64,000 nt of DNA from Chloroflexota bacterium (lineage in GTDB: Bacteria > Chloroflexota > UBA11872 > VXNJ01), in contig JAPOWW010000007.1 of NCBI GenBank assembly GCA_026707405.1, positions 19,749-83,748 of the forward strand. The letters are read 5' to 3'. The position numbers and the translations under genes are program-made. The notes beneath the pieces are model-generated. The model was not told the DNA's origin and ran no database searches. It saw only the letters and a list, made by a program, of their open reading frames with translations. Of the stretch, positions 7,761-16,166 are shown one piece after another (position 1 is the stretch's first letter; each line of letters begins with the position of its first letter).

Positions 7761-8981
7761 ATGCTGATCGCTGACGCGAAGACGTGGGCTGTTGCCAATC
7801 CCCCGCCGCACTACGGCGGCACGTTCTGGGTATTTCTCAAGCTGACCACCAACGACGGCATCTCCGGTTACGGCGAGGCTTACGGAGTCCCCTTTGCGCC
7901 CAGCAAGACTTGCATGCTCATCGAAGACGTGGCCGAGCGTTGCGCCTTCGGCCAAAGCCCTTTCGACATCGAGACCATCTGGCGGCGCATGTATTCCAGC
8001 GGCTATGCCCAGCACCCCGAGCTGACGATGGGCGGCGTCATGAGCGCCATCGAAATAGCGTGCTGGGATATCGTCGGCAAGGCGCTTGACCAGCCCGTCT
8101 ACAACCTGCTCGGCGGCCAGGTCAACGAGAGGCTGCGCTCCTACACTTACCTGTACCCGTCCGTCGCGTCCGCCGGCCAACTCTCGGTAACCGAAATCCA
8201 CGCCGACCCCGACGCTGCCCCCAGGCGGGCCGAGCACTACATCGAGCTCGGATTCACGGCGTTGGGCTACGACCCCGTCATGCCCATGGGAACGTTCGAC
8301 CCCCGCCAGCTTTCGCTTGAGTCGCTCGACAACGCCGAGCTTGTGACGAAAAACATGCGCGAGGCCGCCGGAAGCGCCTGCGACTTGCTCATCAAGACTC
8401 ACGGACAGATGACTACATCCAGCGCCATCCGCCTCGCCAGCCGGCTCGAAAAGTACGATCCCCTCTGGTTCGAAGAACCGACCCCGCCCGAAAACCGCGA
8501 CGAGATGGCCCGCGTCGCCCGCTCGACCAGCATCCCGGTCGCCACCGGCGAGCGACTGGTGAGCAAGTACGAGTTCGCCGACGTGCTCTCGAAACAAGCC
8601 GCCGCGATACTTCAGCCCGCGCTGGCGAGAGTCGGCGGCATCCTCGAAGCCAAGAAGATCGCCGGCATGGCCGAAGCCCACTACGCCCAAATGGCCCCGC
8701 ACCTCTACGCCGGCCCCATCGAAGCCGCTGCCAACATCCAGCTCGCCACGTGCTCGCCCAACTTCCTGATCCAGGAAAGCATCGAGACCTTCGGCGGCTT
8801 CTACGCCGAAATCCTCAAGGAGCCGATCGAATGGCAAGACGGCTACATCATTCCCTCGGCCAGACCCGGCATCGGCATCGAGCTCGACGAGTCAGTCGCC
8901 GAGGCGCACCCGTGCCTCGACGATGATGTGTTCCCCCCGCTCGACGAGCACCCGTTCGTCCACGAACTGGAAGGCCGCTAG
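7761..8981 (+). CDS. Enolase-superfamily (mandelate racemase/muconate lactonizing type) protein with divergent metal site
   Basis: This 406-residue protein has an N-terminal capping domain and a C-terminal TIM barrel. WFEEPTPPE (Glu238/Glu239) and ATGER (Glu264) supply the second and third metal-ligand positions, and MAPHLYAGP carries His314. The first metal-ligand position reads IKTHGQ, with Lys212 where classic members have Asp, followed by His214 as in galactonate-dehydratase-like enzymes. The Asp partner of the catalytic His is also changed, QPALARVGG having Ala where QPD is usual. These may be traits of a subfamily rather than decay, since the rest is well conserved. The family mostly dehydrates acid sugars; the substrate is unknown. 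ATG 7761 has GGGAG upstream. Repeat-rich spacers flank it on both sides. Confidence 0.85.
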   Translation: MLIADAKTWAVANPPPHYGGTFWVFLKLTTNDGISGYGEAYGVPFAPSKTCMLIEDVAERCAFGQSPFDIETIWRRMYSSGYAQHPELTMGGVMSAIEIACWDIVGKALDQPVYNLLGGQVNERLRSYTYLYPSVASAGQLSVTEIHADPDAAPRRAEHYIELGFTALGYDPVMPMGTFDPRQLSLESLDNAELVTKNMREAAGSACDLLIKTHGQMTTSSAIRLASRLEKYDPLWFEEPTPPENRDEMARVARSTSIPVATGERLVSKYEFADVLSKQAAAILQPALARVGGILEAKKIAGMAEAHYAQMAPHLYAGPIEAAANIQLATCSPNFLIQESIETFGGFYAEILKEPIEWQDGYIIPSARPGIGIELDESVAEAHPCLDDDVFPPLDEHPFVHELEGR

Positions 8982-9031
8982 GCCGACTAGATAACCAAAA
9001 CCAGACCCAATCACTCACCGCCGCTTCCACC

Positions 9032-9070
9032 CCCTCTCCCTTGACGGGAGAGGGTCGGGGGTGAGGGTGT
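9032..9070. repeat. Hairpin repeat, CCCTCTCCC stem
   Basis: CCCTCTCCC (9032-9040), loop TTGAC, GGGAGAGGG (9046-9054), then TCGGGGGTGAGGGTG. A diverged copy lies at 61702-61745. Hairpin repeats of this type are common between bacterial genes. Confidence 0.7.
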
Positions 9071-9104
9071 ACTCCAATTCGTCATTACCGCTAAGGGTCG
9101 CAAT

Positions 9105-9132
9105 CGTCATTCCGGCGGAAGCCGGAATCCAG
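9105..9132. repeat. Dispersed hairpin repeat
   Basis: ATTCCGGC (9109-9116), loop GGAA, GCCGGAAT (9121-9128) form a perfect 8-base stem. The 3' part matches 7210-7225. Confidence 0.65.
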
Positions 9133-9243
9133 AGGGGAGCGGGGACCGTGGCTCAAATAAGAGACGTGACTCCCCCGAATAGCCTGCCCCGCACTCGATA
9201 CGGGGCGGGAATCCAGAGACCACCCGCCCAGCCCTAGTCCCCA

Positions 9244-9274
9244 TTCGTGGTGAGGCTGTCGAACCATGAACGGG
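9244..9274. repeat. Dispersed repeat, CTGTCGAA..CCATG core
   Basis: TCGTGGTGAGGCTGTCGAACC followed by ATGAACGGG resembles 29622-29679. It overlaps an ATG that would otherwise be taken as the start of the next gene. Confidence 0.6.
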
Positions 9275-9319
9275 AGGCGAAACCAGCTGCGGCGCCCCGC
9301 GCCCTTATACGGTGCTATC

Positions 9320-10621
9320 GTGCCGTCAAGCACATTCCAAGTACATAGGGCCCTTCCAATACCAAACCCAGCCAAACTGCCGCAGTGGTCCCTCATCGAG
9401 AACGCGACCAGCGTCGTCGAGTCCGACCAGCGGGTCCTCTGCGCGTGGCTCGGCGGCAGCTTCGGCGAAGCTACAGCCGATAGATGGTCTGACGTCGACT
9501 TCCGGCTTGTCATCGGCGACGGCGATTTCCAAGACTTCGTCGACGCCGACCTGGGCCTGCTTGAACGAATATCCCCCGTCGTCGGCGCGCGAGCGCGGCG
9601 AACCGCGGGCGGTGAGACGCTCCGGGTCGTTCTCTTCGAGGGGGCCGCTAGAGCCGACTTCCTGTACATAACCGAGTCCGGCGCGACATCCCGCCCCGGG
9701 GAGCGGTCCCACCTCCTCCTCGACAGAGCGGGCATCCACCCCACCATCGCCCGCCTGCCCGCCGAGCGGCCCGCCTCTAGAAACGAGATACTCCGCCGAT
9801 TGGAAAACGATATCCCGGCAGCTCTGGCCCGGCACCGCAATGCGATAGCCGTCGGATCGCTCATCGCCGCCTTCGAGGAGCATGTAGTTCTATTGGGATG
9901 CGTCGAAAGCCTGTTCGCGCTGCTTCGGGACCCCGCAAAGGCAGGCAGGCTCGGAAACAAGCACAAGGGGTCTGCCCTAACCGTGGACGACCAGGACAGG
10001 CTCCTGGCAACGCTCACACCCTGGAGCGACCCGGTTGCCGCGTGTTCTTCGCAAGCGCTCGATCCCCTCCTCTCGCTGCTGGGCGAGCTTGCCGAGCGCT
10101 GCGACTGGCTCGAACAGAGTCACACATTCCTCCCAGCCTCGCATGAACCAACCGCTCCCGGTCTCTTCGCCCCGCCGATCTGGACGTCCATCCCCGCCAT
10201 CCTCAAGATGCTCGTTCACGCTCCCGTGCACGCCACCTATTTCAACCGGGGCCATTGGCAGGGAGTCCTCACCGGTGATCGCATTGCGCTCCGGGCCATC
10301 GTGAACCTGTCCTATGCAAGTGAAAACGACGATCTCGAAGGCCCCACCGAGTTCCCCGAGCTGCATCTGACCGGTGAATCCAGCAAGTCGTTAGTCGAGT
10401 GTCTGACCCCCCTCGGAGAATGCACGCCCCGGGCGCTCCTCGAATCGCAGAGCCGCATGTTCGAAGTCTTTGCCGCGGTGGGCCGCGCCGCGGCCCGTCG
10501 GCACTCGCACGCCTATCCGTTCCACCTCGAATCCGAGGTCTTCGACTACCTTGAACGCGAGGGAGCGCTCGTTCGCACGGACATCTGCAATCGCCACAGG
10601 CTCCCGGATGTCCCGCCCTGA
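9320..10621 (+). CDS. Nucleotidyltransferase-fold protein (aminoglycoside adenylyltransferase-like)
   Basis: This protein of about 433 residues has the polymerase-beta nucleotidyltransferase signature GGSFGEATADRWSDVDFRL near its N-terminus, that is GS followed by DxD. Such enzymes transfer nucleotides to small molecules or proteins. The C-terminal half is helical and has no motif I recognise; its His-rich tail RRHSHAYPFHLE is noticeable. The reading frame is open from ATG 9266, but that ATG lies in a dispersed repeat, so GTG 9320 is preferred. The true start could be slightly further on. The gene is 24 bases upstream of an HTH_42 DNA-glycosylase-like gene and may be cotranscribed. Substrate unknown. 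Confidence 0.7.
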   Translation: MPSSTFQVHRALPIPNPAKLPQWSLIENATSVVESDQRVLCAWLGGSFGEATADRWSDVDFRLVIGDGDFQDFVDADLGLLERISPVVGARARRTAGGETLRVVLFEGAARADFLYITESGATSRPGERSHLLLDRAGIHPTIARLPAERPASRNEILRRLENDIPAALARHRNAIAVGSLIAAFEEHVVLLGCVESLFALLRDPAKAGRLGNKHKGSALTVDDQDRLLATLTPWSDPVAACSSQALDPLLSLLGELAERCDWLEQSHTFLPASHEPTAPGLFAPPIWTSIPAILKMLVHAPVHATYFNRGHWQGVLTGDRIALRAIVNLSYASENDDLEGPTEFPELHLTGESSKSLVECLTPLGECTPRALLESQSRMFEVFAAVGRAAARRHSHAYPFHLESEVFDYLEREGALVRTDICNRHRLPDVPP

Positions 10622-10645
10622 TACTCCGCAAAAGACCTGAGCAGT

Positions 10646-11878
10646 TTGGCCATCATCCTCTCAGACCAGGAAATCCGGTGGCTGCGCCTCCGCGCCCAGC
10701 GGCTTTACCCCAAGCCGGCTGGTCCGAGCCAATCGGTCGCCGAGGCAGTAGGCGCGCTCTGCGCCGTCCAGGCCCAGTACCCGCCTGCCGCCGCTCTGGC
10801 GCTGCGCCCGCGCGCGAGTGGTTTCGTAGCGGCAGACGTCGAGCGCGCTCGCCTGCGCGAACGCTCGGTCATGCGGACCTGGTGTATGCGCGGCACGCTT
10901 CATTTGCTTGCGACAGAGGACGTATCTTGGCTCCTCGCCTTGCATGGGCCTGTCTTCGCCGCGGCCGGCCGCCGGCGCCGCCGTCAAGTGGGACTGGACG
11001 ACGAGTCCTCCGCGAAAGGCCTTGAAGCGCTCGGGGAAATCCTCTCGGGCGGCAAACCGAAAACGCGAGCCGAGATCGCCTGCCTGTTAAAGCGTCGCGA
11101 CATACTCACCAAAGGCCAGGCCGTCTATCACCTCCTGCGACTTGCCGGCCTGGAGCGGGTGGTCTGCTTCGGCCCTGACCTGGACGGCGAACCTACCTAT
11201 GTCCTGTTCGAAGATTGGGTACCGTCCGGCAGCCAGGCCCGTCCGGAACAGCCGCAGGCGGAGCTGGCGCGCCGATATCTGTCGGCTCACGGCCCCGCCG
11301 GACCGGACGATCTGGCCGCTTGGTCGGGACTTCGTAAGACGAGCGTTCGGACCGCCTGGAACCAGATCGAAGACGACTTGATCGAGGTGCGCACCGATAC
11401 TTCCTCGTTTTCGATGCTTCAGTCGCAGCTCCCTTGGCTCAAGAAAACGCCCCCGGACGATCGCGTCGTCCACCTGCTGCCCGCCTACGACCCATATCTT
11501 CTCGGCTATCGCAAGCGGGAGCTCGCAGTCCCCGCCAGACACGCCAGGCGGATCCATCCTGGCGGCGGCCTGCTGCGTCCTGTGATGCTCGTCGACGGCG
11601 TCGCCCATGCCACCTGGAAGACACAACGGATGAAGGACGGCCTGGGCCTTGTCGTCGAGCCGTTCGAGAAGCTCACCGAGGCCGTCGAGCGCGCCCTGGA
11701 AGCTGAATTTGCGGATCTCGAACGGTACCTGGAGGTCCCCGATCAAGCCACGCCTCGCCGCCCCAGACTGAATCCGGTCTCGACGGTCCCGATGCGACCG
11801 TCCCGGACCACATCCCGACCTCGCCCGCAACCGCCGGAGCCTCTCGTCTCTTCCAGATGCCGGGCAGGTTCCGGTTGA
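10646..11878 (+). CDS. HTH_42 (winged-helix) DNA glycosylase-like protein, AlkZ/YcaQ family
   Basis: This 410-residue protein belongs to the winged-helix HTH_42 family. Family members AlkZ and YcaQ/AlkX excise bulky or cross-linked alkylated bases. The QxQ catalytic motif of that family is seen in CAVQAQYPPA near residue 42. RTWCMRGTLHLL, LLPAYDPYLLGYR and the GGLLRPVMLVDG region are also family-typical. The C-terminal 45 residues are Pro/Arg-rich, low in complexity and probably disordered. The start is TTG at 10646, with only a weak ribosome binding site. Antisense frames here are shadows. A role in tolerance to natural alkylating compounds is inferred from family members. Confidence 0.8.
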   Translation: MAIILSDQEIRWLRLRAQRLYPKPAGPSQSVAEAVGALCAVQAQYPPAAALALRPRASGFVAADVERARLRERSVMRTWCMRGTLHLLATEDVSWLLALHGPVFAAAGRRRRRQVGLDDESSAKGLEALGEILSGGKPKTRAEIACLLKRRDILTKGQAVYHLLRLAGLERVVCFGPDLDGEPTYVLFEDWVPSGSQARPEQPQAELARRYLSAHGPAGPDDLAAWSGLRKTSVRTAWNQIEDDLIEVRTDTSSFSMLQSQLPWLKKTPPDDRVVHLLPAYDPYLLGYRKRELAVPARHARRIHPGGGLLRPVMLVDGVAHATWKTQRMKDGLGLVVEPFEKLTEAVERALEAEFADLERYLEVPDQATPRRPRLNPVSTVPMRPSRTTSRPRPQPPEPLVSSRCRAGSG

Positions 11879-11892
11879 AAGTCCCAATACGG

Positions 11893-14022
11893 TTACCCGT
11901 CGGCCGGCGGTTCCAATACCGTGTCCTGTTTGCCCGAGATGCCCAGGTTCTGAACGCGCAGGTCCGCCGCCGGAGGAGTTTCGGCAACATCGAACGGATT
12001 CTCGGCGAAGAAGTGCGCCAGGTACTCAGCCAGCGCATCCTGTTCCGTGCCCGGTTCGGTGAAACGCGCCAGGCCTGCGTTCGTCAAAGCCGCCTCGTCG
12101 ATAACCCCGTTTCCGTTGGTATCGGGAAAATCCGGGTTGGGCGCATTGATCTGCCCGGCCTCGCCCGGTAGATCGACTCGGCCCGGGGCCGGGAGCGGGA
12201 ACGGATAGCCATCGCCTCCGTTCGCCAGGAAGTTCAACGTGACCATCTTTATCTCGCGTCCGGAATCGCCGGCTAGATTCCCCGCCCGCACCACGACGTC
12301 AACCACCGCTCCGCCGTCATCAACGATCGCAAGCGAGCGTAATCGCTCACCCGGCGGCGCTGCGGGATCGAAGCTGAAGCGCATTCCGCCTATCTGCGGG
12401 AACCTGCCTACGGTCGCCTCGCCAACCCCATCGAAGCCGATTGCATGTTCCATGATCTCGCGAAGCTGCTGCGCGGTCAGCGGGACGATCACGAGTCCAT
12501 TGTTGAAACGCAGGGCGCCCTCGATGTCGAACTGGGAAACGCCTCCTTCCGTCTTGTCGGCGCTGGGGTTCGCCTGCGGCGGCAAGAAATTCACGTCCTC
12601 TGGCTCCGTCGTGCCGGGCGGCTGGACGGTCATTCCGATCTGATCTCGGATCCCTCCACCATTCTTCAGCGCAACCGCCACGTCCGGGTCCACCTGCCGG
12701 GCCACCCAGAGAAAGGCGTCGGCTGTCAGATTACCCAGGTTCGTCTCCTGGGTGCGCACGTCTCGCCGCCTGCCTGCTAGGTAGACGCTCGTCCTCCCCA
12801 CGACATTCCCGTCGCGGCTCCGCAGTACACTTCTCAATGAGTCGGCGATCCGGCTCACGTCCGGGATCGGTCGCGCCCCTAGCGCCTCCACCGCTTGCTC
12901 GTTCGCGGCATAGGCGCCGCTCGTGGCTGCGTCCACGCTCTCGGGGCTCACCACTCCCCGATCGTCGAAGCCGACCACCAGCCGCCCCAGGTATCGGTAA
13001 TCGCCGTCGGTGTTGACCAGGAGCAGCGGCTCCGCCGAAGCCGACTCCAGCAGGAGCGGATACATGTCGGCGGCCTCGTCCCCGGAGCGCAAACGGTCGT
13101 TCTCGTCGGCGAGAAGTGTGTTCGAGCCGCCCCCCACCACGATATCCACGTCCACCAGCTTGGAGGCCAGCTCCTTTTCGAGCGCAAGTCGCTGCATGTG
13201 CGCCAGCAAGATGACTTTGTTGACGCCCTTGCCAACGACTTGGTCCACCGCCCGCTGCACGATTGACGCCAGCTCATCCATGTCCGTGCTGTCTGCGGGT
13301 GCAACGCTGATGCCGCCGACGCCCGTGAGTCTCGTCAGGTGCGGAGTGGTCACCCCGACCACTCCGATGCGCTCGCCGCCTACCGCGATAATCACGCTCG
13401 CCGCAAGGCTCCCGGGCGGCCGCGGTGCCTCCTGCGCATCTTCAACTACCAGTGGCTGTAAGTTCTCGTCGTCGGCGAATCCAAGATTGCTCGACAGGTA
13501 AGGGAAGGCGGCCCCCGGATAAGTCCCGCTGTCTCCCGACTCTGCGCCGATTGCGGCCGCGAATGCCCCGGTGCCGCGGTCCAGCTCGTGGTTGCCCAGT
13601 GCGGACGCCTGGAAGCCCATCGCGTTCAGTAAGGCGATATCCCCACGCCCATTACCCGAAACGCCCAGCACCGCGTCGTTGGCCTTGTCCCCCGCCGCAT
13701 AGAACCGCGGACCTGGAACGAAGTTGTCCCCCGAGCTCAGTACGAGCGTATTGTCGGGAAATTGCTTCCGAAAGCCGTCCAGTAGGGCCGAGAAGTTCTC
13801 GACGTTTTCTAGCGCCCCCACCGCCCCGTCCATGTCCCCGGCGTGAAGCAGTTGCAGGGTAAAGGCCGGCTGGTCGGTCCTGTCGCCGCCGGTGGATCGC
13901 GCCCCATCCACCCACCACCTCACCGCGACCAGCGCCGCAACGGTCCCCAGCAGAACCACCGCCAGGCTGACAGTGACCGTCAGTCTCCTGGATCGGCGCA
14001 TCCGGGTCGGCCCCCTGTTCAT
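11893..14022 (-). CDS. Membrane-anchored 5'-nucleotidase/cyclic phosphodiesterase-like metallophosphoesterase
   Basis: This 709-residue extracytoplasmic protein has an N-terminal signal anchor at about residues 15-35. A metallophosphoesterase domain follows, with HAGDMDG, SSGDNFVPG, GNHELDRG and LAHMQRL. A C-terminal 5_nucleotid_C domain carries NGGGIRDQIG. The tail has an EF-hand-like DTNGNGVID loop that may bind calcium. The first motif has Asp where UshA has His (GDMDG), and the last reads GGGSNT instead of GHSHT. I believe these occur in a marine-type subfamily, so activity is likely but the metal set may differ. It would release phosphate or nucleosides from nucleotides outside the membrane. 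It faces the upstream gene convergently, with 14 bases between stops. Confidence 0.88.
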   Translation of the reverse strand: MNRGPTRMRRSRRLTVTVSLAVVLLGTVAALVAVRWWVDGARSTGGDRTDQPAFTLQLLHAGDMDGAVGALENVENFSALLDGFRKQFPDNTLVLSSGDNFVPGPRFYAAGDKANDAVLGVSGNGRGDIALLNAMGFQASALGNHELDRGTGAFAAAIGAESGDSGTYPGAAFPYLSSNLGFADDENLQPLVVEDAQEAPRPPGSLAASVIIAVGGERIGVVGVTTPHLTRLTGVGGISVAPADSTDMDELASIVQRAVDQVVGKGVNKVILLAHMQRLALEKELASKLVDVDIVVGGGSNTLLADENDRLRSGDEAADMYPLLLESASAEPLLLVNTDGDYRYLGRLVVGFDDRGVVSPESVDAATSGAYAANEQAVEALGARPIPDVSRIADSLRSVLRSRDGNVVGRTSVYLAGRRRDVRTQETNLGNLTADAFLWVARQVDPDVAVALKNGGGIRDQIGMTVQPPGTTEPEDVNFLPPQANPSADKTEGGVSQFDIEGALRFNNGLVIVPLTAQQLREIMEHAIGFDGVGEATVGRFPQIGGMRFSFDPAAPPGERLRSLAIVDDGGAVVDVVVRAGNLAGDSGREIKMVTLNFLANGGDGYPFPLPAPGRVDLPGEAGQINAPNPDFPDTNGNGVIDEAALTNAGLARFTEPGTEQDALAEYLAHFFAENPFDVAETPPAADLRVQNLGISGKQDTVLEPPADG

Positions 14023-14251
14023 CTGCCCGGCAAACGGGCCCGGCTCGTCTTTTCCTTTAGGAGTCTAGGCAAAAAGGAACCCCCCGAAGCCCCCCGTGTT
14101 CACCACGCCTGCATCGCAATCTAAAAGTACGCGTATGCGCGTTGGAACGTTTTCTCCGCAGGCCCGCCATCGTGCGGAGTTTCTGACTACTTAGACGCCG
14201 CCAGCTTGCGCGCCCTGAGCAACACGACGGGGCAGATGACGGTCTTCCGCT

Positions 14252-15013
14252 TCAGCCCGAATACCGCGAGAAAAGCTCCTCCATGAAGCCGGTCCGAAGG
14301 GATTCCGCCCATTCGTTCGCCTTTGCAAGCCCCGACCGCTCGATCTCGTCCGCCACCGCCTCCACGTCATACGCGACGCGCCGATGTTCTAGATTCCAGT
14401 CCGCGCCGTCCCAGGTCGCAAGCGCGTATCCCGCGCGTGGGTCGCCGTCGACGGAAAAGCTCACCGGCGAAATCGTCGCGAATCCCTGCCGGTCGATCAC
14501 GCCCCGTTGCTTGAAATGCACGTGACCGCCGACTATGAGATTCGCTCGCGCGCCGCCCAGCAAACGACGCGCCTCGGCAACCGGCGTCAATGGATTCTGA
14601 TACAGCGGATTTCTCTCAAACAAAATGAGCGTTCCGATCTCCTGCGGCGTTGCGTGAACTATCAGCAGGTCGTCATTCGGTGACTCTCCTCCAGGAGGAG
14701 TGACGCGGTGCTCACGGGGCAGGCTGGCAAGGAAATGAATCCGCTCAGGACCGATCCGTTCGCGTATCTCGACTGCTTCTGGAGCATCGCTCGTAGCTGC
14801 CCAGATATCGGAGTTGCCCATGACGGCCGCGCACCCCAGTTCGCGAAGAAGATCGATGCATTCAGCTTCGTGAAGGCCGCGGACGACGATGTCCCCCGCG
14901 ACGACTAGTTCGTCGTACGACTCTCCCTCGAGCTCTCCCAATACCGCCCTGAGAGCCTGGATGTTGCCGTGGATGTCCGACAGTATTGCGATGACGGGTG
15001 CCGCCCGGTTCAC
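14252..15013 (-). CDS. Calcineurin-like phosphoesterase (YfcE/MJ0936-type)
   Basis: This protein of about 253 residues has an intact small metallophosphoesterase site: ILSDIHGN, VVAGDIV, MGNSDIW, VHATP and GGHVHFKQ. All metal ligands are present, unlike in the SbcD-like protein at 1176-2330. Members of this family hydrolyse phosphodiesters or phosphomonoesters, often with broad specificity; the substrate here is unknown. GTG 15013 is preferred as the start because GGAGG lies six bases upstream. A longer frame to 15064 adds an Arg-rich stretch without a signal. The DUF6958 gene ends 60 bases upstream on the same strand. Confidence 0.83.
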   Translation of the reverse strand: MNRAAPVIAILSDIHGNIQALRAVLGELEGESYDELVVAGDIVVRGLHEAECIDLLRELGCAAVMGNSDIWAATSDAPEAVEIRERIGPERIHFLASLPREHRVTPPGGESPNDDLLIVHATPQEIGTLILFERNPLYQNPLTPVAEARRLLGGARANLIVGGHVHFKQRGVIDRQGFATISPVSFSVDGDPRAGYALATWDGADWNLEHRRVAYDVEAVADEIERSGLAKANEWAESLRTGFMEELFSRYSG

Positions 15014-15073
15014 CCACCGCCTCCATATTCCGTGCACACGTAAAGGCCCCCGAACTCGTACCAAGGCCCTGGA

Positions 15074-15382
15074 TCAGCCGCGCGGCCCTGTCAAACGCAG
15101 GCGCTGCGGCTTCGACCGTGGTATCCGCTCGATCAGCCCCCGCGCCTCCAAATCCAACTTTACCGTAGTCGTGTACCACCCCACGCTCGACTTCTCCCAC
15201 ATGCTGGCCGGCGTGCGCCGTTCGACCTCATCGCGCAAGTCCTTGAAGGCGAGCTCCCCCGCTTCCTCGATAGCTTGCAGGATCGCCTCTCGCACTGGCT
15301 CGTAAATACGGCGGAGGATTCGAGTGTCGTCCCGACCGGTGTTCGGATTCTTGACCGTTATCCGCTCGCCGCTCCCGGCCAT
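15074..15382 (-). CDS. Small DUF6958-like winged-helix protein
   Basis: This protein of about 102 residues has the pattern ITVKNPNTGRDD, an inner helical part, then SSVGWYTTTVKLDLEARGLIE and a basic tail. The pattern matches the DUF6958 family, which looks like a winged helix. Its function is not known. ATG 15382 has AGGAG five bases upstream and is chosen over the ATG at 15409. It sits upstream of the phosphoesterase gene on the same strand and could be cotranscribed with it. Confidence 0.65.
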   Translation of the reverse strand: MAGSGERITVKNPNTGRDDTRILRRIYEPVREAILQAIEEAGELAFKDLRDEVERRTPASMWEKSSVGWYTTTVKLDLEARGLIERIPRSKPQRLRLTGPRG

Positions 15383-15526
15383 GAATGCTCCTATATCGTC
15401 CATCTGCAATCAGGGGTTGCAATCATAATTTATCCACCCGCCGCGATCGGGCCTGCGACCAAAGCCGCGTGCGGCGGCATTTCGGGTTCCGTCATCCAAA
15501 GCCGCTCCGGTCGAGACCTGTTTCGC

Positions 15527-15946
15527 CTACGCTCGACTCATTGGCGCATCCCGTGGCGGTACCGGCCACCGGCCTGCGACCCGATAAGCCTCGTCCGGTC
15601 CCGGCCACGGCGGCATCGTGACGATCAGGATGCGCAGCGGACGGTCTCCTATCGCCCTGAACTGGAAGTGGGCGCCAACGGGGATCGACAGGCTCCCGCC
15701 CGGAGACACTTCCACGACCCGATCCTCGTCCCCCTGCCGCCTCCACACTTGTCCCGTGCCGTCGAGTACGTACCAGACCTCTTCGACCGTCCTGTGCGCG
15801 ACCGCCACCGACACCTCTCCAGGATTCAGCGTGCAGTGCACCATGCTGCCGCGGCTCGTGGCCGAAAGTAGCCGAATCTCCGATCCGTCCGGCGCCAGCG
15901 TGTCAAAGTCCCTGGCAAGCCGTTTGTAGTCCAGGTCCTGACTCAT
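15527..15946 (-). CDS. Cupin-domain protein
   Basis: This 139-residue single-domain cupin contains AVAHRTVEEVWYVLDGTGQVWRR (split by the 20-residue rule: AVAHRTVEEVWYVLDGTG, then QVWRR) and SPGGSLSIPVGAHFQF. The second cupin motif keeps His. The first keeps one His, and Glu-Glu takes the HxH place. It may bind metal and a small acid or sugar; no function can be assigned. ATG 15946 begins a sensible N-terminus; the longer frame to 16108 adds sequence without cupin features. Confidence 0.75.
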   Translation of the reverse strand: MSQDLDYKRLARDFDTLAPDGSEIRLLSATSRGSMVHCTLNPGEVSVAVAHRTVEEVWYVLDGTGQVWRRQGDEDRVVEVSPGGSLSIPVGAHFQFRAIGDRPLRILIVTMPPWPGPDEAYRVAGRWPVPPRDAPMSRA

Positions 15947-16129
15947 ACAGTCGACCCTATACCTCATCAGTGCAGAAAGCCTCACCGAACGAGACCCTTG
16001 AACAACGGCGGGCGCGCTGAAAGCAGCCTGCCCATCCCGTCCGGGATTTTCAACATAAAGCGTTCCCAGGTTCAATGCACGGCCTGAACGAGCTGCCGGT
16101 GATTGCATTGAGCCGCCCTATGCCCTGTT

Positions 16130-16160
16130 GCGCCTGCCGGTCGACGTGACCGGCAGGCGC
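16130..16160 (-). terminator. Terminator-like hairpin after the VWA gene
   Basis: GCGCCTGCCGGTC (16130-16142), loop GACGT, GACCGGCAGGCGC (16148-16160) form a perfect 13-base stem, 6 bases past the VWA stop at 16167. No T-run follows on the minus strand, so it may stabilise the mRNA end or pause polymerase rather than terminate alone. Confidence 0.6.
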
Positions 16161-16166
16161 GGGCTG

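Larger units (their letters stand above)
8982..9319. other. Non-coding spacer made largely of dispersed repeats
   Basis: The spacer contains three repeat families: a hairpin repeat at 9032-9070, a GGAAGCCGGAATCCAG repeat with 8-base stem at 9105-9132, and a CTGTCGAA..CCATGAACGGG repeat at 9244-9274. I see no gene here. Confidence 0.7.

Noticed and set aside
7701-8837. 378-codon open frame on the minus strand
   Set aside because: Antisense to the enolase-superfamily gene; Gly/Val-rich shadow.
11893-14022. 5'-nucleotidase as a pseudo-enzyme
   Set aside because: GDMDG and GGGSNT differ from UshA, but the other ligands and the C-terminal domain are intact, and I believe the subfamily shares these residues.
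16130-16160. Hairpin as a CRISPR or attachment site
   Set aside because: A single perfect hairpin at a gene end, without repeats or integrase; read as a terminator-like element.
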